Of a stretch of 64,000 bases of DNA, positions 51,030 through 61,186 are shown one piece after another. The notes beneath the pieces are model-generated. The model did not search any database. It saw only the letters and a program-made list of their open reading frames with translations, and was not told where the DNA came from. The DNA is taken from assembly GCA_963717705.1 (NCBI GenBank), contig CAVQWT010000002.1, forward strand, positions 62,001 through 126,000. The letters are read 5' to 3'. Position 1 is the stretch's first letter. Every line of letters begins with the position of its first letter. This stretch comes from CAVQWT01 sp963717705 (GTDB lineage: Bacteria; Pseudomonadota; Gammaproteobacteria; Burkholderiales; Casimicrobiaceae). Both the position numbers and the translations under genes were made by a program.

Positions 51030-52250
51030 TCAGAGCCGGTGGGCGCGGTCGGCCAGCGCGAAGCCCGGCCACGCGATGCCGGGTGTGCGCGCCAGCGCCA
51101 GCACCTTGAACAGCTCGCCCATCTCGGCGGGGGACAGGAGCCTTTGTACCGCCGCGGTCTCGCGCAGCACCGCCGGCGCGCCCGGCTCGCCCAGCGCCGC
51201 CAGCGCGTCGAGGATGCCGCAGCCCAGCAGGAACGCCGCCTGGGCGGTGAAGCCCTCGACCTCGAGCCCGGCGCGCAGGCCCGCGTCCGCGATCGCGCTG
51301 AAGTCGACGTGCGCGGTCAGGTCGGACAGCCCCGGCCACAGGAAGGGGTCGGCGTGCGAGCGATGCCGGTAGTGGCCCATCAGCGTGCCCTGGTCGCGCT
51401 GCGGGTGGTAGTACTCGGCGGCGGGGAAGCCGTAGTCGACGACGAGCAGCGCGCCGCCCGCGAGCCGGCGGCCGATGGTCTCGACCAGCGCCTCGGCGGC
51501 GGGGTTCACTTCGGACAGGTAGTCGATGCCCGCGGGGAAGCGCGCGGCGGCGAGCGCCGGAAAGCGCGCGGCGGCAAGCGCCGGAAAGCGCGCGGCGGCA
51601 AGCGCCGCGAGGCGCGGATTCGCCGGACGGTCCTCGAAGGCGAAGGACCGCGCCTCGTCGTCCCAGACCACGCCGCGCTCCAGCAGCGCGCCGCCGCGGC
51701 GCGCGACCACGTGCGGCGGGATCGCGTCGAGCACCTCGTTCATCACCACGGCGCCGTCGATCCTGGCCGGCACCCCGGCCAGCCACTCGACGCGCCCGGC
51801 CAGCGCGGGCGCGGCGGCGGCGATGGTCGCGCGCTGCCGTTCGGCGAGGTCCGGGCTCACCTCGACGATCGCGTAGCGCGACGGCAGCGCGTCGCGCGCG
51901 GCGAGCGCGCGGAGCAGGTCCGCGGCGAGGCGCCCGGTGCCGGCGCCGAACTCGACGATCTCGCGGCCGGCGGTCGCCGCCAGCACGGCGTCGACCTGCA
52001 CCGCCAGCGCCGCGCCGAAGAGCGGCGTCATCTCGGGCGCGGTGACGAAGTCGCCGGCGGCGCCGAACTTGCGCGCGCCGGCGGCGTAGTAGCCCAGACC
52101 CGGCGCGTAGAGCACGTGCTGCAGGTAGTCGGCGAGCGGGATCCACCCGCCCGCGGCGGCAAGCTCCGCGCGCACATGGTCGACGACGCGCGCCGAGTGG
52201 GCGCGGGCGTCGGCGTCGGGTACGGGCAGCGCGGGGTCGGGACGGGACAT
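51030..52250 (-). CDS. MidA/NDUFAF7-family SAM-dependent methyltransferase
   Basis: The N-terminus 'GGWIPLADYLQHVLYAPGLGYYAAGARKFGAAGDFVTAPEMTPLFGAALA' and motif I 'IVEFGAGTGRLAADLL' identify the DUF185/MidA family, whose mitochondrial member methylates an arginine of a complex I subunit. 'VVMNEVLDAIPPHVV' and 'DYGFPAAEYYHPQRDQGTLMGHYRHR' confirm it. 406 residues from ATG 52250. An in-frame 24-bp repeat inserts three copies of an 8-residue unit about residues 215-238. Bacterial substrate unknown. Confidence 0.92.
   Translation of the reverse strand: MSRPDPALPVPDADARAHSARVVDHVRAELAAAGGWIPLADYLQHVLYAPGLGYYAAGARKFGAAGDFVTAPEMTPLFGAALAVQVDAVLAATAGREIVEFGAGTGRLAADLLRALAARDALPSRYAIVEVSPDLAERQRATIAAAAPALAGRVEWLAGVPARIDGAVVMNEVLDAIPPHVVARRGGALLERGVVWDDEARSFAFEDRPANPRLAALAAARFPALAAARFPALAAARFPAGIDYLSEVNPAAEALVETIGRRLAGGALLVVDYGFPAAEYYHPQRDQGTLMGHYRHRSHADPFLWPGLSDLTAHVDFSAIADAGLRAGLEVEGFTAQAAFLLGCGILDALAALGEPGAPAVLRETAAVQRLLSPAEMGELFKVLALARTPGIAWPGFALADRAHRL
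51536..51607 (-). repeat. Three copies of a 24-bp in-frame tandem repeat in the MidA-type gene
   Basis: The unit (ga/gaagcgcgcggcggc..agcgccg on the plus strand) is repeated three times with one or two differences in the first copy. It encodes three units of 'ARFPALAA', so copy-number change would keep the frame. Confidence 0.95.
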
Positions 52251-52366
52251 GGCGAGGCGGTGTGGTGGATGCCGGCGACAGGTCCGACCCGACGGCCGCG
52301 GCGAGACGGGGCGACGGCAGCGCCCGGTCACCGCGGCGACGGCGCCGGAACCTGCCGCCGGTGTGC

Positions 52367-52372
52367 TAGATT
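52367..52372 (+). promoter_or_regulatory. Extended -10 (TGC-TAGATT) for the pteridine reductase gene
   Basis: TGCTAGATT lies 36 nt upstream of the GTG start and resembles the TGCTAGAAT elements before hemC and hemX. Confidence 0.4.
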
Positions 52373-52408
52373 CCAGCGCAGTCTAGCCGATAGCGTGAGG
52401 ATCGACGC

Positions 52409-53146
52409 GTGCAAGGCAAGGTCGTGCTGATCACCGGAGGGGCCAAGCGCGTCGGCGCGGCGATCTGCCGTCGTCTGCACGCCTCCGGCGCGAACCTGAT
52501 GCTGCACTACCGCACCTCGGCGGGCGAGGCGCGGCTGCTGCAGGCCGAGCTCAACGGCATCCGCGCCGATTCGGTCGCGCTGGTGCAGGCGGACCTGCTC
52601 GAGCTGCCGCAGCTGCCGGCGCTGGTCGAGCGCACGCTCGGCACCTACGGCCGCCTCGACGCGCTGGTCAACAACGCGTCGTCGTTCCACCCGACGCCCC
52701 TCGGCGAGATCGACGCCGCCGACTGGGACGACCTGATGGGCACCAACCTCAAGGCGCCGCTGTTCCTGTCGCAGGCCGCGGCGCCGGCGCTGCGGAAGGC
52801 CCACGGCGCGATCGTCAACATCACCGACATCCACGCCGAGCGTCCGCTGAAGAACTACGTCGTCTACTCGGCGGCGAAGGCCGGGCTCGCCGGCCTCACC
52901 CGCTCGCTCGCGCGCGAGCTGGCCCCCGAGGTGCGCGTCAACGCCGTCGCGCCTGGCCCGATCCTGTGGCCCGACGACGAGCAGTTCGACGAGCTGTCGC
53001 GGCAGCGCATCGTGTCGCAGACGCCGCTGAAGCGCGAAGGGACGCCCGAGGACATCGCGCGCGCCGTCCACTTCCTGCTGTTCGACGCGCCGTACGTCAC
53101 CGGCGAGACCATCGCCGTCGACGGCGGCCGGCACATGGCGATCTGA
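52409..53146 (+). CDS. Pteridine reductase (SDR family)
   Basis: NADPH-dependent reductase of pterins. It shows the family-specific cofactor motif 'TGGAKRVGAAICRRLH' (an Arg in the loop favours NADPH) with 'LMLHYRTSAGEA', 'LVNNASSFHPTPLGEI', the catalytic Ser replaced by Asp in 'NITDIHAERPLKNYVVYSAAKAG', and Tyr-x-x-x-Lys (YSAAK). Asp in this position is normal for PTR1/FolM-type enzymes. 245 residues. The GTG start is preceded by GAGGA. Confidence 0.9.
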   Translation: MQGKVVLITGGAKRVGAAICRRLHASGANLMLHYRTSAGEARLLQAELNGIRADSVALVQADLLELPQLPALVERTLGTYGRLDALVNNASSFHPTPLGEIDAADWDDLMGTNLKAPLFLSQAAAPALRKAHGAIVNITDIHAERPLKNYVVYSAAKAGLAGLTRSLARELAPEVRVNAVAPGPILWPDDEQFDELSRQRIVSQTPLKREGTPEDIARAVHFLLFDAPYVTGETIAVDGGRHMAI

Positions 53147-53224
53147 CGGCGGGGTCGCCCCGGTCCGTCCTCCCGCCCGGCGCCGCGCCGCCCGTCCGCC
53201 CCGGTCCCGCCCCGCGCGCCACCG

Positions 53225-54559
53225 ATGTCCGCGGTCCGCACCCTGCTCACCCGCCTGACCCGCGCCGAGCCCGCCGAGCTGGCGGCATCGCTGTGGTCGT
53301 TCGTCTACTTCTTCTCGCTGCTGGCCGGCTACTACGTGCTGCGGCCGATCCGCGACGAAATGGCGATCCAGGTCGGGCAGGCGAAGCTGCACGAGCTCTT
53401 CCTCGGCGTGTTCGTCACCATGCTCGTCGTCGCGCCGGTGTTCGGCTGGCTGACGCGGACGTTCCCGCGCCGGCGCCTGCTGCCCTGGCTGTACGCGTTC
53501 TTCGTCGCCAACCTGGGCGGGTTCTGGCTGCTGTTCGAAGCCGGCCACGGCGCGCAGGCCGAAGCGGTCGCCCGTGCGTTCTTCGTCTGGGTCAGCGTGT
53601 TCAACCTCTTCGCGATCAGCGTGTTCTGGAGCTTCATGGCGGACCTCTTCGACACCGCGCAGGCGAAGCGGCTGTACGGCTTCATCGCCGCCGGCGGCAC
53701 CGTCGGCGCGCTCGCCGGGCCGGCGCTGACCGCGGGCTTCGTCACGCTGGTCGGCGTGCGCTCGATGCTGCTGGTCTCGGCCGGGTTCCTGGCGGTGGCG
53801 ATCGTCGCCATCCTCAACCTGCGGGCGTGGGCGGCGCGCGCGGACGCCGCGCGGCAGCACGCCGGCCCGGCCGCGTCCGCCGCCGGCCGCCAGGCCGAGC
53901 AGCCGATCGGCGGCAGCATCTGGGCCGGCATCACCGACATCGTCCGCTCGCCGTACCTGCTGGCGATCTGCTTCTTCCTGTTCGCCTACTCGCTGCTGTC
54001 GACGCTGCTCTACTTCCAGCAGACCGAGCTGGTGCCGGCGGCGATTTCCGGCAGCGCCGAGCGCACGCGGCTGCTGGCGCTGGTCGACATGGCGGTCAAC
54101 CTGCTGACGCTGGCGGTGCAGGTGTTCGCGTTCGGCGCGCTGATCCGGCGGCTGGGCACGACGTTCATGCTGTGCGCGATGCCGGTGGTGGCGATCGTCG
54201 GCTTCGCCGCGCTGGCGCTGTCGCCGGTGCTGGCGACGCTGGTGGTGTTCGGGGTCGTCCGCCGCGCCGGCGAGTACGCGGTCAGCAAGCCTGCGCGCGA
54301 GACGCTGTTCAACGCGCTGCCCGCCGAGCAGAAGTACAAGGCCAAGAACGTCATCGACACGCTGGTCCACCGCACCGGCGACACCGCGTCGAGCTGGATC
54401 TTCGCAGGCCTCAAGTCGATCGGCCTGTCGCTGACGACGATGAGCTGGCTCGCGGTGCCGGTGTCGGCGGCGTGGCTGGGCGTCGCGCTGTGGCTGGGTC
54501 GGGCGGCGGTGGAGAAGGAGCGGGCTGCCGGCGCCGTGCCCCAGCCCCGGCCAGCGTAG
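53225..54559 (+). CDS. NTP/NDP exchange (ADP/ATP antiporter-like) transporter
   Basis: Twelve-helix transporter of 444 residues of the MFS-related nucleotide-exchanger family: 'SFVYFFSLLAGYYVLRPIRDEMAIQVG', 'FNLFAISVFWSFMADLFDTAQAKRLYGFIAAGGTVGALAGP', and 'RAGEYAVSKPARETLFNALPAEQKYKAKNVIDTLVHRTGDTASSW'. The family is named for parasite and plastid ATP/ADP carriers, but free-living bacteria carry many homologues of unknown substrate. It follows the pteridine reductase gene by 78 nt. Confidence 0.88.
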   Translation: MSAVRTLLTRLTRAEPAELAASLWSFVYFFSLLAGYYVLRPIRDEMAIQVGQAKLHELFLGVFVTMLVVAPVFGWLTRTFPRRRLLPWLYAFFVANLGGFWLLFEAGHGAQAEAVARAFFVWVSVFNLFAISVFWSFMADLFDTAQAKRLYGFIAAGGTVGALAGPALTAGFVTLVGVRSMLLVSAGFLAVAIVAILNLRAWAARADAARQHAGPAASAAGRQAEQPIGGSIWAGITDIVRSPYLLAICFFLFAYSLLSTLLYFQQTELVPAAISGSAERTRLLALVDMAVNLLTLAVQVFAFGALIRRLGTTFMLCAMPVVAIVGFAALALSPVLATLVVFGVVRRAGEYAVSKPARETLFNALPAEQKYKAKNVIDTLVHRTGDTASSWIFAGLKSIGLSLTTMSWLAVPVSAAWLGVALWLGRAAVEKERAAGAVPQPRPA

Positions 54560-54757
54560 CGTTGAACGCGACGCTGCGGAGGCGCGGGTACGGCCCGAGG
54601 CGGGGCTACCGTATGCCGGGTGGTCGGCGAGGGTGACCGCTGCCGACCCACGGCAGACCGAGTGGGCTTCAGAGAGCAGTCGCTCAACGCGCAGTTGCGG
54701 CGAAACGCGCCGCCGCACGGTCCACTACACCGGGTTGTCTGCGGGCCAAGATGACGC

Positions 54758-56323
<1,566 letters not shown>

Positions 56324-56415
56324 TGGAAACGCACTCCTTTCGTGGTCATGACGTCAGGACTTCGGTTGAAGCAATCACAATCGGGTTGAGATCCGGATAC
56401 GCCCGCGTCCGGGCC

Positions 56416-57441
56416 TCAGAACTGATAAACGATTTTGAGCCAGATGTAATCGCCTTCGAGCCGGTTCTTCACGTTCGTCTCGGGCAGCCACCGCAACTCC
56501 GCGACGAAGGTGTTCTTGCCATGCGGCAGGATATAAGTCAGCACGGGGCCGATGCCCATGGTGCGGCCCTTGAAGTCGCCAAGGCGTCCGCCGCCGCCGC
56601 TGTCCCCGGTCACCTGTTCGAGATAGAACGCTTCGGCGCCAACGCCGAGGATCCCGGGACCCACCGGCAGCAGTTGCTGCACGCTGCCGTCGAGGTGCAG
56701 CATCGAACCGCTCTCGTAGCCCGTCGCGTTGTTTTTCGTATTGAGTCCGATGCCCGCGTACAGCGCCGCGTTGAAGCCATTCTTTTCGTTGTTGTAGGAC
56801 ACGCCGACCGTCGGGTCGAAGGTCCAGTAGTTGAGTCCGGGGTTGGCGAGGCGACCCGCTTCGTATTGGCCCGTCGGCGCGTAGACCGGAAGCAGTGCGT
56901 TGTATTGCCAGGACTCCGATTTCCACGCGAGCATCACCGGCAGCAGCGTCATGTCGCCAAGGCCCGAAGCGCTATCCTTGCGCCGGACGGTACCCAAAGT
57001 CGTGTTGAGGTCCGCGCTGACCTCCATCCACACGTAAGGCAGAAAGGCGCCCGCGCTGTAGTGGGCGCCCAGCACCTTCTGCTCGAACGTGTAGAGGCCC
57101 CCGAGCAGCAAGGCGTTGCTGGTGGCATTGAGCCCGGCGGCGACCGAACCCGCGATCGGGAACTCCCGCGATGCCGCCGTGCTGCCGCCGTAGTACAGGT
57201 AGATCGGCTCGACCACCCACCCCGGCTTGGTCGGCGCGAGGTCGATCAGCGTGGCGCTGCTGCCTGGGATGTAATGGCCAGTTCCGCCTTCCACCGCAAG
57301 CGCGGCGTGCGGGCATGCGAGCGCGAGCACCGCGACGAACGCCTTCAACACTAGGAAAGTCCTCCTGCTTCCGCCGCTGCGATGGAGTCGAAAAAGGTCG
57401 CGCAGCATGTCACCGGTGCTGCGATGAGTCCAATGTCGCAA
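56416..57441 (-). CDS. Outer-membrane protein of the phenol-degradation MetA/SphA type
   Basis: After a signal sequence (cleavage near LAVEG), the protein shows alternating amphipathic strands, many Gly/Tyr residues and a terminal 'KIVYQF' ending in Phe, all typical of outer-membrane beta barrels. 'EGGTGHYIPGSSATLIDLAPTKPGWVVEPIYLYYGG' is characteristic of the MetA-pathway (transporter/SphA) family found with catabolic operons. It may admit the sulfatase substrate. Start at 57441 or, with a shorter signal, at ATG 57408. 341 residues. Divergent from the LysR gene. Confidence 0.88.
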   Translation of the reverse strand: MRHWTHRSTGDMLRDLFRLHRSGGSRRTFLVLKAFVAVLALACPHAALAVEGGTGHYIPGSSATLIDLAPTKPGWVVEPIYLYYGGSTAASREFPIAGSVAAGLNATSNALLLGGLYTFEQKVLGAHYSAGAFLPYVWMEVSADLNTTLGTVRRKDSASGLGDMTLLPVMLAWKSESWQYNALLPVYAPTGQYEAGRLANPGLNYWTFDPTVGVSYNNEKNGFNAALYAGIGLNTKNNATGYESGSMLHLDGSVQQLLPVGPGILGVGAEAFYLEQVTGDSGGGGRLGDFKGRTMGIGPVLTYILPHGKNTFVAELRWLPETNVKNRLEGDYIWLKIVYQF

Positions 57442-57452
57442 ATGAGCTATTG

Positions 57453-57471
57453 TGATACGCTTTTCGTATCA
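57453..57471. promoter_or_regulatory. LysR-type operator (perfect palindrome)
   Basis: TGATACGcttttCGTATCA is a 7+7 perfect inverted repeat containing a T-N11-A core (57456-57468). It reaches the ATG of the LysR gene and lies upstream of the divergent outer-membrane protein and sulfatase genes, so it fits autorepression plus activation of those genes. Confidence 0.7.
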
Positions 57472-58460
57472 TGAATGATCTCCGACTCATCCGCCTCGCG
57501 ATTGCGCTCGGGCGCCACGGCAACTTCGCGCGGGCGGCTGAGGAGATGAATACTTCGCAGCCGAATCTCACTCGGGGGATTGCTGCGCTTGAGCGTTCCC
57601 TCGGGGTTCCGCTGTTCGATCGGACGCGCAAGGGCGCGATACCCACGGCATTTGGCCGCGTTCTGCTCGAACGCGGCGAGTCCATGCTCAGAGACGACGC
57701 TGATCTGCGCCGGGAGATTCAGCTTCTTGCCGGACTGGAAGAGGGATCGCTTGCGATTGGCGCCGGGGCATTTGCTGGCGAGATTTCCGTCGCCAAGGCC
57801 ATTGCCCGTGTCGTCCGCGCTCATCCGCGCCTGCGGATCAGGCTCGCCGTTGCCGACCCGGATCAAGTGGTACAGGACGTATTGGCAGGACGCGTCGACG
57901 TCGGCGTCGCTTCGACCGTCGGCCTTGAAAGCGACGCGCGGCTCGTCGTTGAAACCCTTCCCCCGTTGCGGGTCTACTTGGCATGCCGCCCCGATCATCC
58001 CTTGGCCCGGGAAGCCCGCCCCTCCCTCGCGCGGGCGCTCGAGTTTCCATTGGCGACCACGCAACTCCGTGGCGCGCAAGCGGCACTTGCCTCAAGGGCC
58101 GGCGTCACGCAGGTTCGTCAAGGACAGGCCGCGGCTTTCCATCCGCAGATCCTCGTGAACTCACTCTCGCATGCGCGTCTGATCGCGCGGGACAGTGACG
58201 CCCTGTTCCCGGCGACTGCGGCGCTCCTGGCCGAGGATGTGGCGGCGGGACGGCTCGTCAGGCTGGACTGCCGTGTGCCGGAAATGCGGACGACTTACGG
58301 CGTCCTCTATCTTCGTGGCCGGACCCTGGCGCCAGCGGCAAAGATGTTCATCGAGACCTTGCGAGCCGTCGAGGCAGAAGCGAAGCGAGCCGATGTCGAG
58401 CCCGCTCCGGCGCGGAAGGCCTCGGGACGGCGCCATCACAGCGGCGGTACCGGCGGCTAA
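57471..58460 (+). CDS. LysR-family regulator of the sulfatase locus
   Basis: N-terminal HTH 'LRLIRLAIALGRHGNFARAAEEMNTSQPNLTRGIAALERSLGVPLFDRTRKGAIPTAFG' and an effector-binding domain ('GRVDVGVASTVGLESDARLVVETLPPLRVYLACRPDHPLAR'). 329 residues with a basic, Arg/Lys-rich tail. Divergent from the outer-membrane protein and sulfatase genes with the palindrome at 57453-57471 between them, so it very likely controls them. The inducer is probably the sulfatase substrate or product (inference). Confidence 0.93.
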   Translation: MNDLRLIRLAIALGRHGNFARAAEEMNTSQPNLTRGIAALERSLGVPLFDRTRKGAIPTAFGRVLLERGESMLRDDADLRREIQLLAGLEEGSLAIGAGAFAGEISVAKAIARVVRAHPRLRIRLAVADPDQVVQDVLAGRVDVGVASTVGLESDARLVVETLPPLRVYLACRPDHPLAREARPSLARALEFPLATTQLRGAQAALASRAGVTQVRQGQAAAFHPQILVNSLSHARLIARDSDALFPATAALLAEDVAAGRLVRLDCRVPEMRTTYGVLYLRGRTLAPAAKMFIETLRAVEAEAKRADVEPAPARKASGRRHHSGGTGG

Positions 58461-58717
58461 CCCGGCCGGCAACTCGGTGCCCGCGCTCCACGGCCAGCCG
58501 CTTTGAAGAAAGAGTTCCTATGGCCGGTCTTGGCCGGAAGCGGTCCACCGCTTGGGTCCAGTTTCGACCCGCTCCAGCCATTGCGCCGCACACAAACCGG
58601 ACGTTCGACGTACCAGGCAACCAGCAGGTCGTAAGCCGCAGTGCGCACTTGTGAACGTGGGGTCGGATTTCCTGCTTGGTCCTGACCTCAAGCCATCGCA
58701 CGCCCCGAAACGCGCCG
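58461..58717. other. Intergenic region, no gene recognised
   Basis: These 257 nt between the LysR stop and the aqpZ stop contain only short chance reading frames. Nothing with a ribosome site or family signature was seen. Confidence 0.6.
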
Positions 58718-59434
58718 TCAGCGGCCGGTTACCTGAGGCTCGTGGGCGTCACCCTCCAAGAGCGCGCGATGGAGAAATCCCGCGATGAGCGCGCCGATGA
58801 TGGGCGCCACCCAGAAGACCCACAGCTGGTCGATCGCCCAGCCACCGACGAAAAGCGCCGGGGCGGTGCTACGTGCAGGATTCACGGAGGTGTTGGTGAC
58901 CGGAATGCTGATGAGGTGGATGAGCGTAAGCGCGAGACCGATCGCGAGGCCGGCGAATCCGACCGGGGCGCGCTTATGGGTCGTGCCGAGGATGACCATG
59001 AGGAACATGAAAGTCATCACGATCTCGCAAACCAGCGCGGAGGCAAGGCTGTACTTGCCCGGCGAGTGCTCGCCATAGCCATTCGCCGCGAAGCCTCCAG
59101 CGAGATCGAAGCCCGCCTTGCCGCTCGCGATGAGATAGAGCACCGCGGCCCCTGCGATTCCGCCCGCCACCTGCGCGACGATGTAGGGAAATAACTGCCC
59201 ACCGGGAAACCGGCCACCGGCCCATAGCCCAATGGAAACTGCCGGATTGAAGTGGCCACCCGAGATCGGGCCGAACGCGTATGCGCCGGTGAGAACAGTC
59301 AGGCCGAAAGCCAGTGAAACCCCAATGAAGCCAATTCCCAGTTCAGGAAAGCCCGCGGCGAGCACGGCGCTACCGCCCCCCCCGAGGACGAGCCAGAACG
59401 TTCCAAGGAACTCTGCCACGATCTTTGAAAACAT
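58718..59434 (-). CDS. aqpZ: Aquaporin Z
   Basis: Water channel with six helices and two half-helix loops holding the NPA motifs: N63-P-A in 'GGHFNPAVSIGLW' and N185-P-A-R in 'TNTSVNPARSTAPALF'. The selectivity-filter positions (Phe in 'AFGLTV', His in 'LTLIHLISIPVTN', Thr/Cys-type position and Arg188) fit the narrow water-specific type rather than GlpF. 238 residues. AAGGAGAT lies ahead of the ATG. The AT-rich DNA upstream (59449-59510) probably carries its promoter. Confidence 0.97.
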   Translation of the reverse strand: MFSKIVAEFLGTFWLVLGGGGSAVLAAGFPELGIGFIGVSLAFGLTVLTGAYAFGPISGGHFNPAVSIGLWAGGRFPGGQLFPYIVAQVAGGIAGAAVLYLIASGKAGFDLAGGFAANGYGEHSPGKYSLASALVCEIVMTFMFLMVILGTTHKRAPVGFAGLAIGLALTLIHLISIPVTNTSVNPARSTAPALFVGGWAIDQLWVFWVAPIIGALIAGFLHRALLEGDAHEPQVTGR

Positions 59435-59831
59435 CGGCCATCTCCTTAGCGTTAAAATTTGGCCTTAATCATGTGGCCTAGCCGGCAACGTGTAAATTTA
59501 CTTTAAGGTCGCGCCATGCCTAGAATTCGTTTGCTTGGCGCTTTGCGTGCGGCGCTTCCAAAGGATTATATCGGGGCCGGCCAAGTACCGCCGCCGCTAC
59601 TTCGGCGTGCTGGGTCGGCTGTTTACGGGAGATTTTCGCTGCGACCGTGAGCGGCTGGAGTTGGCCGTCCAGAGACCGTCGCCGTTCAGGCCTCGCGGCC
59701 ACCGAACTGCCGTTCGCCAACTACGGGACCCGACCCCTTGCGGCCGTTGAGCTTCGCGCTGCCAAAGGCGACAATGTGGCGAGCTGCGTTCGTTGACCGT
59801 GGGGCAGCCCACTTGGGAGATGGAGACTTTC
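59435..59831. other. Intergenic region upstream of aqpZ and the DUF3365 gene
   Basis: Of these 397 nt, the part next to aqpZ (59449-59510) is AT-rich (taaaatttggccttaat; gtaaatttactttaag) and likely holds the aqpZ promoter. The remainder has only short chance frames; no RNA gene was recognised. Confidence 0.5.
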
Positions 59832-60407
59832 ATGCATATTGCCAGGACGCGATCGGTCATGATGGCGGCGATCCTGTTGTCGGTCGTATCGGCCAACGCG
59901 CAGGAGCCCGCATGGGTCGGCGAGGCGAGGAAGGTGGCTGGCTCGGTCCCGCCCAAGCTGCTCGCGGTGCTAACCGAGGAGATCGGGAAGAACGGCCCCG
60001 AGGGTGCGATTCTCGTTTGTCGCGACAAGGCGCCCCAGTTGGCGAAGGCAGCGTCCGACGAGACCGGCTGGTCCGTTCGCCGCGTGAGCCTGCGCAATCG
60101 CAACCCGCGCGCCGTGCCGGACGCGTGGGAGCGTGCCGCCCTCGAGGACTTCGATCGTCGCGCGGCATCGGGCGAAAGCGCGACCACGCTCGAGAAAGCC
60201 GAGATCGTGACCGAAGGCGGGAAGCAGACCTATCGCTACATGCGGGCACTGCCAACGCAGCCGCTGTGCCTCAACTGCCACGGGTCGCCCGAGCAGCTGA
60301 CCCCTGCGGTCATGGACAAGCTGAAGGCGCTCTACCCGGACGACAAGGCGGTCGGTTATCGTCCGGGCGACATCCGCGGCGCGATGACCATTCGGAAGCC
60401 GGTCTGA
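59832..60407 (+). CDS. Secreted DUF3365 (Tll0287-like) haem-motif protein
   Basis: A signal peptide (cleavage ANA|QEP) is followed by a DUF3365 domain: 'VCRDKAPQLAKAASDETGWSVRRVSLRNRNPRAVPDAWERAALEDF', 'TYRYMRALPTQPLCLNCHG' and 'KAVGYRPGDIRGAMTIRKP'. C-L-N-C-H is a c-type haem attachment site (CxxCH), so the protein is probably a periplasmic mono-haem sensor or redox protein. 191 residues from ATG 59832 with GGAGA before it; an upstream ATG (59793) would break the signal peptide pattern. Confidence 0.88.
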   Translation: MHIARTRSVMMAAILLSVVSANAQEPAWVGEARKVAGSVPPKLLAVLTEEIGKNGPEGAILVCRDKAPQLAKAASDETGWSVRRVSLRNRNPRAVPDAWERAALEDFDRRAASGESATTLEKAEIVTEGGKQTYRYMRALPTQPLCLNCHGSPEQLTPAVMDKLKALYPDDKAVGYRPGDIRGAMTIRKPV

Positions 60408-60550
60408 CCCACCGGGACTGCGACCCGCCAAGGACGGAGGGCCACGACGATTGCGTGCGGCGGCCATCGAAGGCGGCCTGCCGGAACGAAAGTCACGGCG
60501 CCGGGTGTCTGCTCTGGCCTGCCCGAGCACTGCCAGTCGAGAGCGGCGAG

Positions 60551-61003
60551 TCACTCCTTCAGACGTATGGCCTCACCGTCGCACATCCACAATTCATCGC
60601 AGCCGCTTGCCCAGTCCATCGACTTCTTGTGCAAACAGTACAGTGACAGGACAACGTTGGCGCCGGATTTGAACGCCTTTATCCTCACCTGCGTTGTCGC
60701 CACTTCTCTCGGCGTGCTGCCATCCAGCGCGGAGAGGTCGGGGATCCACCTCGATCCCATCTTGCACGCAAATCCGGTTACCTGGCCTTTCGACGCATAG
60801 TCGAGACCTTCGACAGTGTCGTAGAGTTGGACGCTCCGGACCTGCCGCAGCTCGTCCGCGGAAAGCCTGGATGCGTCCTCGATTCTCGTGCGGACCGCGG
60901 CGACGTAGGCGGCTTCGACCGCAAGCCCCAAGAGGGGCGCGCATCCGCTCGTCAAGAGGCCTGCGGCACAAGTCGAAACCACGGCAGGAAGCCACCCTCG
61001 CAT
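60551..61003 (-). CDS. Hypothetical lipoprotein, RcsF/YbjQ-like pattern
   Basis: A lipobox 'LLTSGC' at residues 17-22 follows a short signal, so the mature protein begins with a lipidated Cys. The mature part has several Cys ('GFACKMGS', 'LYCLHKK', 'SGCDELWMC') and 'TQVRIKAFKSGANVVLSLYC', a pattern similar to RcsF-type disulfide-rich outer-membrane lipoproteins, where '..A...GAN.lv...C' is conserved. 150 residues; the longer in-frame ATG at 61114 would bury the signal peptide. Assignment is tentative. Confidence 0.65.
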   Translation of the reverse strand: MRGWLPAVVSTCAAGLLTSGCAPLLGLAVEAAYVAAVRTRIEDASRLSADELRQVRSVQLYDTVEGLDYASKGQVTGFACKMGSRWIPDLSALDGSTPREVATTQVRIKAFKSGANVVLSLYCLHKKSMDWASGCDELWMCDGEAIRLKE

Positions 61004-61186
61004 TGAAATCACGTTACTACCCGATTCGACGCGTGGCTTGACCTCGGTCAACGCTGCCCGCGCGGCGGTGCGGGTGGCAGCAGCCGATCCATGGGGGCGA
61101 CCCGCGGCAGCCAAAGCAGATATGGAGTCTGACCCCCCTTCAGACCCCCTTCATCCGCCGCAGACGCACCTCCCTTGCGATGTCGC

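Noticed and set aside
58552..58788. Small plus-strand ORF between the LysR and aqpZ genes
   Set aside because: No ribosome site or hydrophobic/domain pattern, and it runs into the aqpZ gene on the other strand.
59535..59750. Small ORFs in the aqpZ-DUF3365 gap
   Set aside because: Arg-rich, with overlapping frames on both strands and no start context, so chance frames are more likely.
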